From NCBI RefSeq assembly GCF_024834075.1, contig NZ_JANUXR010000002.1, positions 62,001 to 126,000 on the forward strand: a DNA stretch of 64,000 bases, written 5' to 3'. This DNA is from Corynebacterium sp. HS2168-gen11. Its GTDB lineage: Bacteria > Actinomycetota > Actinomycetes > Mycobacteriales > Mycobacteriaceae. Positions 56,216 to 64,000 of this stretch are shown here, piece after piece. The translations under genes and the position numbers were made by a program. Below the pieces are notes generated by a model, which saw only the letters and a list, made by a program, of their open reading frames with translations, ran no database searches and was not told the DNA's origin. Position 1 is the stretch's first letter, and each line of letters starts with the position of its first letter.

Positions 56216-56995
56216 ATGACTTCATTTGATCCATCTTCCGCGTTTGCGTCTGGTACCTTTCGTCCCCATCCGCATCCAGCACCCATTCTGGCGATGTTAC
56301 GTTCTCAAGGACGTATTGAAGCCACGTTGTTTTTGCGGCATGGAGAACAACTCCTCCTGAGTTTTATCATTCCACTGTGTATGCTGCTGGCAGCAGCTAC
56401 ATTGCCGTTGCTACCAGATCCAAAATCCTTACAGGCAGCATTTCCCGTGATTCTTGCGGTTGCTGCAATGAGCTCTGGGTTTACCGGTCAAGCGATTGCG
56501 CTTGCCTTTGATCGTCGATACGGTGCATTAAAACGCATTGGGGCTTCTGGCGTGCCTGCAAAGGTAATTATCATTGGCAAAATTATTGGTCTGCTCATCG
56601 TAGCTACCTTCCAAGTTTGTGTGCTCTCATTGGTGGCCTACGGTTTAGGATGGCATGTTGCTATGCCTGGATTCCTATTAGGATTAGGCGTCTTTTTCGT
56701 TGGAGTCGCCAGTTTCACCTCTCTGGGTATGTTTATGGGCGGCACCCTACCATCAGAACTCGTATTAGGCTTAGCCAATTTGATTTGGGTGGTCTTCGTC
56801 GGTGCTGCCAGCTACGTTGTTTTTTCTATTAGCGCCTACCCTGCTTGGTTGATCACAATTCCGTCAGTCGCCTTAGCAGAAGGTATTCATGGTGCTTTTC
56901 AAGGTTCCATACCGCTATCATCATTTATCAGCTTAGGACTGTGGATGCTCGTAGGAGTGGTATGTGCATCGCGTTGGTTCAAATTTGCTGATTAG
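56216..56995 (+). CDS. ABC-2 type exporter, permease
   Basis: 259-residue permease with six membrane helices and a short N-terminal cytoplasmic part (MTSFDPSSAFASGTFRP). The ABC-2 signature region GQAIALAFDRRYGALKRIGAS is the conserved coupling helix. The ATG at 56216 follows TAAGGA at 5 nt. It acts with the ATPase upstream as a dimer. Confidence 0.9.
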   Translation: MTSFDPSSAFASGTFRPHPHPAPILAMLRSQGRIEATLFLRHGEQLLLSFIIPLCMLLAAATLPLLPDPKSLQAAFPVILAVAAMSSGFTGQAIALAFDRRYGALKRIGASGVPAKVIIIGKIIGLLIVATFQVCVLSLVAYGLGWHVAMPGFLLGLGVFFVGVASFTSLGMFMGGTLPSELVLGLANLIWVVFVGAASYVVFSISAYPAWLITIPSVALAEGIHGAFQGSIPLSSFISLGLWMLVGVVCASRWFKFAD

Positions 56996-57078
56996 CTTTA
57001 TAAAAGTTCCATAACGTGGGATATCCCACAAACTTAGATGTTTCTGGTGTGCAATCGTCATCCTGACGCCAAGATTAC

Positions 57079-57084
57079 TATGAT
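57079..57084 (+). promoter_or_regulatory. -10 box of ctaA
   Basis: TATGAT, 8 nt before the GTG at 57093, with no ribosome site. Confidence 0.5.
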
Positions 57085-57092
57085 CAATAATC

Positions 57093-58088
57093 GTGACTAC
57101 TACATCATCGAAGCAATCCCAGCGGTTTCTTCCCACCATTGCTTTACAGAAAAAACTTGCCCTTGTGCTGTTAATTGCACAAGGAGGAATTACTGTTACC
57201 GGTTCGATCGTTCGTGTCACCGGTTCTGGTCTCGGCTGTAATACATGGCCACAATGCCATGAGGGCTCACTGGTCCCAGTCCAAGGTGCCGCACCTTGGA
57301 TCCATCAAGCCATTGAGTTCGGCAATCGACTCCTCACCTTCGTGTTGGTGGGGTTTGTTATTGCACTGTTTGTGACAGTCACCAAAGCACATCGACGCAA
57401 AGAAATCCGCGTGCACAGCTTGATTCAAGGCTTAGGCGTTGTGGTACAAGCTGTCATTGGCGGTGTGTCTGTGTTATTGGATCTGAAATGGTGGGCAGTA
57501 GCGCTACACTTCTTGCCTTCTACACTGTTAGTTTGGATGGCTGCAATGTTGTATTTGCGTATTCAAGAGCCTGACGACGTTCCATCCAAGCGCAGCTATC
57601 CAAGCTCATTACGCGCCTTAGCTGTTTTTTGTGGACTCTTGCTCTCAGCAGTGTTGGTTACCGGCACAATGGTCACTGGTGCAGGCCCACACTCAGGCGA
57701 CAAAGGCGTCGGTATGGACGGTCGTTTACAGGTTGATCTTGAATGGATTGCCCATGTTCATGCCTACACGATGTACACCTACTTAGGATTTTTGCTCTTG
57801 CTGTTGTTGTCCTTGGTGCTGCAATCGGCTCCAGCTCGTGTTCGTAAATTCGGTATAGTACTTGTGGTCGTTACGATTCTGCAGGCACTTATTGGCGTGA
57901 TCCAATTCCGAATGGGAGTACCACGCTGGACCGTTCCAGTACATATCGGCTTGAGCTCCTGCGTGGTTGCTTTCTGTTCGTTTGTGTATACATTGGGTAT
58001 CTGGCGTGTGCATCAAACCGATCCAACTACCACCACTGGTTCTCTCGAAGGTGATAAGCGCTATCACCTTGTTCAAGAATCGTCCTAA
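57093..58088 (+). CDS. ctaA: CtaA, haem A synthase
   Basis: 331-residue membrane enzyme that oxidises the C8 methyl of haem O to make haem A for cytochrome aa3 oxidase. Eight helices in two similar halves. The first extracytoplasmic loop has the redox pair C-NTWPQ-C; haem-ligand His lies in WIHQAIEFGNRLLT, with further His in AHVHAYTMYTYLG and VPVHIGLSSCVVAF. GTG start, probably leaderless. ctaB lies opposite 0.5 kb downstream. Confidence 0.95.
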   Translation: MTTTSSKQSQRFLPTIALQKKLALVLLIAQGGITVTGSIVRVTGSGLGCNTWPQCHEGSLVPVQGAAPWIHQAIEFGNRLLTFVLVGFVIALFVTVTKAHRRKEIRVHSLIQGLGVVVQAVIGGVSVLLDLKWWAVALHFLPSTLLVWMAAMLYLRIQEPDDVPSKRSYPSSLRALAVFCGLLLSAVLVTGTMVTGAGPHSGDKGVGMDGRLQVDLEWIAHVHAYTMYTYLGFLLLLLLSLVLQSAPARVRKFGIVLVVVTILQALIGVIQFRMGVPRWTVPVHIGLSSCVVAFCSFVYTLGIWRVHQTDPTTTTGSLEGDKRYHLVQESS

Positions 58089-58108
58089 TTTATCTGCGTC
58101 TACATGTT

Positions 58109-58153
58109 TGTGCCTGTTCGTGTGTCCTGATGTGCTACACACGAACAGGCACA
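58109..58153 (+). terminator. Strong hairpin behind ctaA
   Basis: Perfect 17-bp arms TGTGCCTGTTCGTGTGT (58109-58125) and the complement (58137-58153), 11-nt loop. Confidence 0.75.
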
Positions 58154-58538
58154 TTGTATTTGACTACCTTGCAACTGTATATGCAACGCACATGGTCACG
58201 ACGCGTACAAATACGGCGCATCTCGAAGACTTGCAACGTTCAATGAAAACAATTCACACAACCCACAGGTGTGGATCGAGCGGAGACTTTTTGAACATTT
58301 AAGCAATCCCTGTAATCGTTCGTGTCAATAAGTCGGAGATTAAGCTCGTGGAGACGATTGCATATGACCTATATTCAATACTTGCGTCCGCATCAAACAG
58401 CGTTAATAGTCAAGCTGGAACATTGTGTGTACATTAATTCCACCGCATTTGCGAACAGCATGTGATGACTTTTGGTACGAAGCATGTATCTCTTTGCGGC
58501 ACGAACAACGCTCGATGCTCAATGCACAATAAAAACTT
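58154..58538. other. Intergenic stretch between ctaA and ctaB terminators
   Basis: 385 bp with no supported gene on either strand. In C. glutamicum a quinone oxidoreductase gene lies between ctaA and ctaB; I find no trace of it here. Confidence 0.5.
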
Positions 58539-58572
58539 CAAGCAACCACTCTCACCTGACAGTGGTTGCTTG
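58539..58572 (-). terminator. Terminator of ctaB
   Basis: Perfect 12-bp arms CAAGCAACCACT (58539-58550) and AGTGGTTGCTTG (58561-58572), then on the minus strand AAGTTTTTATT. Confidence 0.85.
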
Positions 58573-58618
58573 TTGTGAAATACGGTATCGGAATAGTGAA
58601 GGATGATGCCTGGAGACC

Positions 58619-59584
58619 TTAACCGAGCGCAAACATTGATCCGATGGTTTCAAGTCCCATGACGGCGTCGATTGACAGACCAACGAACAATAACGCGAGA
58701 TAGTTATTGGACAGAATAAACAGTTTCAGTGGCTTGACTTCTGCGCCGCGAAGTACGCCGCGATGCAACATAATCGCCATTATCAAAAACCAGATACCAG
58801 TGGTGATCGAAACAGCTGCGTAGATCCATCCGGCTGCTGGGATTAAGGCAAACGTCGTCAAGACCGTTGCAACTGTATACCATACGATTTGCCAGGTTAC
58901 TTGAGCTTCGGTACGAACTACAGGCAACATTGGTACACCAGCTGCAGCGTAATCAGCCTTGTATTTCATTGCTAATGCCCATGTATGTGGTGGGGTCCAG
59001 AAGAAGATTACCAAGAATAGGACGATTGCTTGCCACCATTGTTCCGGACCAGGCGTTGTCAAGTTGTCCTTAATGACAGCCCACCCAACTAAGACCGGCA
59101 TACATCCTGCAGCGCCACCCCAGACAATATTCATGTGGGTGCGTCGCTTTAGATATTTCGTGTAGACGAAAATGTAGAACATGATCGTGATCATGACGAA
59201 CACAGCAGCCAGTAATGAGTCACAGAGCAGCCATAAGAATAAGAAGCTGGTAATCGTTAAAATCCACGCAAAAATTGTGGCATTCCTATTACTCACCGTA
59301 TGGCGGACTAATGGACGTGCACGAGTACGGCCCATTTTTTGATCAATGTCGGAATCAGCAACCATATTAAAAGTGTTTGCTGCCGCAGCACCCATCCAGC
59401 CACCAATGACCGTTAATAAGATCAACGCAATATTGTTTTCACCGCGTTCAGCTTGCAGCATAGCGGGAATGGTGGCTACCAAGAGGAGCTCAATGACCCG
59501 GGGTTTCGTCAACGCGATGTAAGCCTTGATCGTCTCCAAGGGTTTCTCCTCCATTAATTCTTGTCTAGCTATCTGTTGCATCAT
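58619..59584 (-). CDS. ctaB: CtaB, protohaem IX farnesyltransferase (haem O synthase)
   Basis: 321-residue UbiA-type prenyltransferase with about nine helices that adds farnesyl to protohaem. The first Asp-rich motif is [20 protein letters not shown]; the second region [15 protein letters not shown] is also visible. It starts [15 protein letters not shown]; the ATG at 59554 ([20 protein letters not shown]) is an equally good start, and neither has a clear ribosome site. Divergent from tkt. Works before CtaA. Confidence 0.94.
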   Translation of the reverse strand: MMQQIARQELMEEKPLETIKAYIALTKPRVIELLLVATIPAMLQAERGENNIALILLTVIGGWMGAAAANTFNMVADSDIDQKMGRTRARPLVRHTVSNRNATIFAWILTITSFLFLWLLCDSLLAAVFVMITIMFYIFVYTKYLKRRTHMNIVWGGAAGCMPVLVGWAVIKDNLTTPGPEQWWQAIVLFLVIFFWTPPHTWALAMKYKADYAAAGVPMLPVVRTEAQVTWQIVWYTVATVLTTFALIPAAGWIYAAVSITTGIWFLIMAIMLHRGVLRGAEVKPLKLFILSNNYLALLFVGLSIDAVMGLETIGSMFALG

Positions 59585-59986
59585 ACGCGAGGGTGCGCAT
59601 AACCATCACTGTCGAACATGAACACCCATAGCAACCATGATAGTGGTTCAAGCCACACGTAAGTGCAACAATGCTGTTTGTGGACCTAGTCTAAGGAAGA
59701 AGGGTTGTGACTAAAAAATACATATCCGACTCCACCATGTTAGCCGCCAACGCGCTTTTTCCACATTTCGACACCCTACGTTAGGGAGATTTCCTCCTAT
59801 AAATGACCATTTCTTTAGCTATAAAGCAAGGTTGTTGCCCCCAAAAGTGATGCGATTGATTTCTCTAGTTTTGTAGCACGAAACCGTAAAAAACAGGCTA
59901 AACTGTCTACTGTTAGTAACTATCAACATGTTCGTATGATTCTCGCTTCAACCAGTACATCATTACCTATAAAGGAAGGTTCACCC
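59585..59986. promoter_or_regulatory. Divergent promoter region ctaB / tkt
   Basis: 402 bp, A/T-rich, no gene. A TAAACT -10 candidate (59899-59904) and AAAGGAAGG ribosome site serve tkt. Confidence 0.5.
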
Positions 59987-62080
59987 ATGGTGACTCTTAG
60001 CCCAGAGCTTGCAAAGTACACTGTTCGCAACTATCCAGCAGACTGGAGTGAGCTTGATACTTTAGCTGTTGACACAGCTCGCGTACTTGCAGCTGATGCG
60101 GTACAAAAAGCTGGCCATGGACACCCAGGCACTGCCATGTCATTAGCGCCGTTGGCCTATACCCTATTCCAGCGAGTGATCAATCATGATCCATCTGATA
60201 CCCGCTGGGTTGGTCGTGACCGTTTCGTATTGTCACCTGGCCATACCTCTTTGACCCTCTATATTCAACTGTTCTTTGGCGGTTTTGGCCTCGAACTTGA
60301 TGACATTAAGGCATTGCGTACCTGGAACTCTTTGACTCCAGGGCATCCTGAATATGGTCATACCAATGGTGTTGAGATCACCACTGGCCCACTGGGTCAA
60401 GGTTTGGCATCTGCAGTAGGTATGGCAATGGCATCGCGTCGTGAGCGCCATTTATTTGATCCGAATACTCCAGCAGGTGAATCGCCATTTGATCACTATG
60501 TGTATGTTATTGCTTCTGATGGTGATCTAGAAGAAGGCGTGACAGCAGAAGCTTGTTCTCTTGCTGGCACCCAACAACTCGGCAATCTGATCGTATTCTG
60601 GGACGACAATAAGATTTCGATCGAAGAAGACACTACCATCGCATTTACGGAAGACGTCCTTGCACGGTACCGTGCCTATGGCTGGCAAGTATTGGAAGTC
60701 AATGGTGGCGAAGATGTAGTCGCATTTGAAAAGGCTGTGGCTGAAGCGCAGGCTGATACCACCCGTCCAACTTTCATCCGGATGCGTTCGATCATCGGCT
60801 TCCCTGCTCCAACGATGATGAATAGTGGTGCGGTTCATGGTGCAGCGCTTGGTGCAGAAGAAATTGCTGCGACGAAGCGTGAACTTGGCTTTGATCCAGA
60901 AGTTGCGTTCCCAGTCAGTGATGAGTTGTTGGCACATACGCGTCAGTTGGTTGCGCGTGGTGCTGTAAAGCATGCTGCGTGGCAAGAAAAATTCGATGCT
61001 TGGGCTGCTGCAAATCCCGAACAAAAAGCATTATTCGATCGTATGGAACGTCGTGAGTTACCTACAGATTTCGATGCTGATCTCCCACTATGGGAAGCTG
61101 GCGAGTCAGTTGCGACCCGCAAAGCTTCGGAAGCAGCAATTCAGGCGTTAGCAAAGAGACTTCCAGAGTTCTGGGGTGGTTCAGCAGACCTTGCTGGCTC
61201 GAATAATACGATCATCAAGGGCGAATCTTCATTTGGTCCAGCAGCTATTAGCACCGATCACTGGACCACTGAACCAGGTGGTCGTAACTTGCACTTTGGT
61301 ATTCGTGAACATGCCATGGGTGCAATTGTCAATGGTATTTCCTTGCATGGTGGTACTCGCCCATACTGCGCAACCTTCTTGATTTTCTCTGATTACATGC
61401 GCCCAGCAGTCCGTCTCGCTGCCTTGATGGGTACGGATGCCTACTATGTTTGGACGCACGATTCTATTGGTCTTGGCGAAGACGGCCCAACCCACCAACC
61501 AGTTGAACAGCTTGCAACCTTACGTGCAGTGCCAAATATGTCAGTACTGCGACCAGCAGATGCAAATGAAACCTCTGCTGCATGGCGTGCAGCTTTGCTG
61601 TACAAGGCTAGCCCGAAAGGCATTGCGCTGACCCGTCAAAATATTCCAGTGCTTCCAGGTACGCGCGAAAAAGCTACTGAAGGTGTGGTTCGCGGTGCAT
61701 ACGTACTGGTTGAAGCTTCCAAGGAAGTTCCAGATGTTATCTTGCTGGGTACTGGTTCGGAAGTGCAGTTGGCTGTTGAAGCTGCCAGGATTCTGGAAGC
61801 TGAAGGCATTGCAACACGCGTTGTCTCTGTTCCTTGCTTGGATTGGTTTGAGCAACAAGATGCCGCGTACCAGCAAGAAGTACTCCCTGCAGAAGTAACT
61901 GCCCGTGTATCTGTAGAAGCTGGTATCGCAATGCCTTGGTATCGCCATCTCGGCAGCCGTGGACGTGCCGTATCCTTAGAACAATTCGGCGCTTCAGCTC
62001 CTTATGAGAAGCTTTTCGACGAGTTTGGCATCACTGTTGACGCCGTCGTCGCAGCAGCGAAAGAATCGCTGCAAAGCTAA
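59987..62080 (+). CDS. tkt: Transketolase
   Basis: 697-residue thiamine-diphosphate enzyme of the pentose phosphate pathway. Motifs: DAVQKAGHGHPGTAMSLAPL, the ThDP-Mg motif ASDGDLEEGVTAEA to WDDNKIS, GIREHAMGAIVNGISLHGG and EDGPTHQPVEQLATLRA. The ATG at 59987 has AAAGGAAGG upstream; the frame to 59936 adds an unlikely tail. The first gene of the tkt-tal-zwf run, as in C. glutamicum. Confidence 0.97.
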   Translation: MVTLSPELAKYTVRNYPADWSELDTLAVDTARVLAADAVQKAGHGHPGTAMSLAPLAYTLFQRVINHDPSDTRWVGRDRFVLSPGHTSLTLYIQLFFGGFGLELDDIKALRTWNSLTPGHPEYGHTNGVEITTGPLGQGLASAVGMAMASRRERHLFDPNTPAGESPFDHYVYVIASDGDLEEGVTAEACSLAGTQQLGNLIVFWDDNKISIEEDTTIAFTEDVLARYRAYGWQVLEVNGGEDVVAFEKAVAEAQADTTRPTFIRMRSIIGFPAPTMMNSGAVHGAALGAEEIAATKRELGFDPEVAFPVSDELLAHTRQLVARGAVKHAAWQEKFDAWAAANPEQKALFDRMERRELPTDFDADLPLWEAGESVATRKASEAAIQALAKRLPEFWGGSADLAGSNNTIIKGESSFGPAAISTDHWTTEPGGRNLHFGIREHAMGAIVNGISLHGGTRPYCATFLIFSDYMRPAVRLAALMGTDAYYVWTHDSIGLGEDGPTHQPVEQLATLRAVPNMSVLRPADANETSAAWRAALLYKASPKGIALTRQNIPVLPGTREKATEGVVRGAYVLVEASKEVPDVILLGTGSEVQLAVEAARILEAEGIATRVVSVPCLDWFEQQDAAYQQEVLPAEVTARVSVEAGIAMPWYRHLGSRGRAVSLEQFGASAPYEKLFDEFGITVDAVVAAAKESLQS

Positions 62081-62105
62081 TTTGTTTCACTATGTGTGAG
62101 TCACG

Positions 62106-62153
62106 AGGGCTTTGGAATTTCACCAGCCACTGGTGCGTTGTTTCTAAAGCCCT
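62106..62153 (+). terminator. Hairpin between tkt and tal
   Basis: AGGGCTTTGGAA (62106-62117) and TTCTAAAGCCCT (62142-62153), one mismatch, followed by TGTTTCTTT. A partial terminator that lowers tal relative to tkt is plausible. Confidence 0.6.
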
Positions 62154-62201
62154 TGTTTCTTTACACCCAAACTTGTTTCACCATATATCTAAAGGAATCT
62201 T

Positions 62202-63284
62202 ATGAACGCCATTGAAAAACTGAAAACAGCCGGCACTTCCACCTGGTTAGATGATTTGAGCCGTGATCGCATTAATTCCGGCAACTTAGCAGCAGTGATC
62301 GCAGAAAAAAATATTGTTGGTGTGACCACTAATCCAGCCATTTTCGCAGCAGCTATGAGCCACGGTCATGCCTATGATGAACAGATCGCTCAGTTGAAGG
62401 AACAAGGTGTCAATGCTGATACGGCTGTATATGCCATGAGCATTGCTGATGTGCAAGCAGCCTGTGATATTTTTTATGATCTTTACCAAGCTTCTGACGG
62501 CGAAGATGGTCGGGTTTCTATCGAGGTAGATCCACGTATTTCAGATGATGCCGAAGCAACCTTAGCGCAGGCACGCGAACTGTGGAAGAGCGTTGATCGC
62601 GAAAACGTGATGATTAAGATCCCTGCGACTGTTGGATCATTGCCAGCCATTACCGCTGCTTTGGCTGAAGGTATTAGTGTCAATGTCACTTTGATCTTCT
62701 CTGTAGCCCGCTACCGCGAGGTGGTACTGGCATGGGCAGAAGGCTTGCGTCAAGCACACGCTGCTGGTGTCGATGTGACAAAAATTCACTCAGTCGCATC
62801 ATTTTTTGTGTCCCGTGTTGATACCGAAATCGATGTGCGCCTTGATGCTATCGGTACTCCAGAAGCCTTGGCACTGCGCGGTCAAGCAGGTGTTGCAAAT
62901 GCACGTCTAGCGTATGAAGTATTCGAGCAGCTTCGCACTACCTTGGAGCTTCCAGCAGGTACTCACATGCAGCGTCCATTGTGGGCATCAACTGGTGTGA
63001 AGAATCCGGCCTATCCGGCAACTTTGTATGTTTCTGAACTCGCTGGACCACAAACTGTCAATACCATGCCAGAATCAACGATCGACGCTGTTCTTGCTGC
63101 TGACGATATTCATGGTGATACCTTAACGAATACTGCTGCAGATGCGCATGAAGTATTTGAGAAGTTGGTTGCAGTAGGCATTGACCTCGATGATGTTTTC
63201 GATGTACTCGAGACTGAAGGTGTAGAGAAATTCGTGGCTGCTTGGTCAGAACTATTGACCAGTATGTCAGCAAAATTGGCGTAA
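62202..63284 (+). CDS. tal: Transaldolase
   Basis: 360-residue (beta/alpha)8 enzyme moving a dihydroxyacetone unit between sugar phosphates. [11 protein letters not shown] is the first signature; the Schiff-base Lys is in [16 protein letters not shown]. The ATG at 62202 has AAAGGA 5 nt before it. In the operon with tkt and zwf. Confidence 0.96.
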   Translation: MNAIEKLKTAGTSTWLDDLSRDRINSGNLAAVIAEKNIVGVTTNPAIFAAAMSHGHAYDEQIAQLKEQGVNADTAVYAMSIADVQAACDIFYDLYQASDGEDGRVSIEVDPRISDDAEATLAQARELWKSVDRENVMIKIPATVGSLPAITAALAEGISVNVTLIFSVARYREVVLAWAEGLRQAHAAGVDVTKIHSVASFFVSRVDTEIDVRLDAIGTPEALALRGQAGVANARLAYEVFEQLRTTLELPAGTHMQRPLWASTGVKNPAYPATLYVSELAGPQTVNTMPESTIDAVLAADDIHGDTLTNTAADAHEVFEKLVAVGIDLDDVFDVLETEGVEKFVAAWSELLTSMSAKLA

Positions 63285-63439
63285 GTTCGCAGCACTTGAA
63301 TGCAATGCGACGGTGATACAGCGATGCTGTTTGCCATCTGTGTGTCACCACAATTCATTAGAGGTCGATAGGCTCAACGAAACTTCTTAAGGCGCTATAG
63401 TCATAGGAAAATAGTTAGGCGAATACGCTCAAGCAAAGG

Positions 63440-63445
63440 TAAAAT
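63440..63445 (+). promoter_or_regulatory. -10 box of zwf
   Basis: TAAAAT, 8 nt before the GTG at 63454. The nearest AAAGG is 14 nt away, so a leaderless start is more likely. Confidence 0.4.
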
Positions 63446-63453
63446 TTAACAAC

Positions 63454-64000
63454 GTGAATCATAGCGATACCAACTCATCCGGTTTTTCAACCGCTTCCTT
63501 CGAGCATTGGGCGAATCCTTTACGCAATAGTGCTGATAAACGACTCCCCCAGATTGCTGGCCCTTCTGGCATGGTGATCTTTGGTGTGACTGGCGATTTA
63601 GCCCGCAAGAAATTGCTGCCAGCTATTTATGACCTCGCATCTCGTGGTCTCTTACCAGCAGGATTTCCATTAGTTGGATACGGTCGTCGCGACTGGTCGA
63701 AGCAAGAGTTCGAAAATTACGTCCTGGAAGCCGTAAAAGCTGGCGCTCGCACAAAGTTCCAGGAAAATGTATGGCAACGCCTTGCCGAAGGCATGCATTT
63801 TGTTAAAGGCAACTTCGATGATGACCAGGCATTCGATAATTTAGCAGCCAAGCTACTCGAATTAGATCATAGTCGCGGAACAGCCGGAAACTGGGCGTTC
63901 TATCTTTCAGTGCCGCCAGATTATTTCTCCGATGTTATCCATCAGCTGCAGCGTTCTGGAATGGCGACAGCTGAAAATGGTGCTTGGCGACGTGTCATCG
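63454..64000 (+). CDS. zwf: Glucose-6-phosphate dehydrogenase (N-terminal part, truncated by window edge)
   Basis: First enzyme of the oxidative pentose phosphate pathway, NADP-linked. About 182 codons are present, from GTG at 63454 (MNHSDTNSSGFSTASFEHW). The coenzyme motif is VIFGVTGDLARKKLLPAIYD, then GRRDWSKQEFENYV and WAFYLSVPPDYFSDV. The N-terminus is longer than usual, as in C. glutamicum Zwf, which acts with OpcA. The start is not covered by an RBS at proper spacing. The C-terminal two thirds lie beyond the window. Confidence 0.94.
   Translation, partial: MNHSDTNSSGFSTASFEHWANPLRNSADKRLPQIAGPSGMVIFGVTGDLARKKLLPAIYDLASRGLLPAGFPLVGYGRRDWSKQEFENYVLEAVKAGARTKFQENVWQRLAEGMHFVKGNFDDDQAFDNLAAKLLELDHSRGTAGNWAFYLSVPPDYFSDVIHQLQRSGMATAENGAWRRVI

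Overview
The window reads as a chromosomal segment of a Corynebacterium with unusually low G+C for the genus (many A/T-ending codons). The assignment rests on gene content and order. It contains a pupylation locus without 20S proteasome genes, mycothiol ligase mshC, the coproporphyrin-type ferrochelatase hemH next to the NlpC/P60 hydrolase ripA, acn-acnR with a near-perfect AcnR operator, the sufR-B-D-C-S-U-T operon next to mptB, and ctaA / ctaB-tkt-tal-zwf. From memory, this order closely follows that of C. glutamicum and C. diphtheriae. I see no phage, insertion sequence, CRISPR array or integrated plasmid.

Layout. 1-7.4 kb (minus strand): tatC (cut by the window edge), tatA, pafC, pafB, pafA, pup, dop, arc. 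7.9-10.9 kb: trmI and an M18 aminopeptidase, divergent from a RecB-like Fe-S nuclease. 11-19 kb (minus): fhs, aspA, a HAD phosphatase, a small membrane protein, a decayed gene, an unknown acidic protein coupled to mshC, and uppP. 19.1-24.2 kb: lipoprotein and pyrD (+), a YbhB-like protein (-), tRNA-Leu(GAG) and an odd short-chain dehydrogenase (+). 24.3-28.8 kb: two half ABC transporters (-) divergent from a siderophore-interacting flavoprotein (+), with a DtxR-like box between them. 28.9-31 kb: cupin (-), TVP38 membrane protein and an HTH protein (+). 31.1-38 kb: the DUF3097-nfeD-SPFH operon, an unknown gene, hemH, ripA and a DUF6676 membrane protein. 38.4-44.4 kb (+): acn, acnR, a class I amidotransferase, an ACT protein and a UPF0210 protein. 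44.5-53 kb (-): a small Cys protein, an ABC-F ATPase, then the suf operon with its repressor. 53.4-58.1 kb (+): mptB, an ABC-2 exporter pair and ctaA. 58.6-64 kb: ctaB (-) divergent from tkt, tal and zwf (cut by the right edge).

How the genes fit together. Iron and redox is the recurring theme: siderophore uptake/reduction, Fe-S assembly (suf), an Fe-S enzyme with its repressor (acn/acnR), haem synthesis (hemH, ctaA, ctaB) and mycothiol. The pentose phosphate genes supply NADPH and sugar phosphates. UppP, MptB, RipA and the Tat pieces serve the envelope.

The most unusual item is the ABC pair at 24.3-27.6 kb. One subunit has lost Walker A and the H-loop but keeps LSGGQ. The other keeps Walker A, Walker B and the H-loop but has lost LSGGQ. 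Their losses are complementary, so the dimer could form exactly one intact ATP site. Other points to note are an SDR with a Cys4 knuckle and no catalytic tyrosine, a decayed gene at 15.5-16.1 kb, and about eleven genes whose start codon lies 7-9 nt after a TANNNT -10 box, which is typical of leaderless mRNAs.
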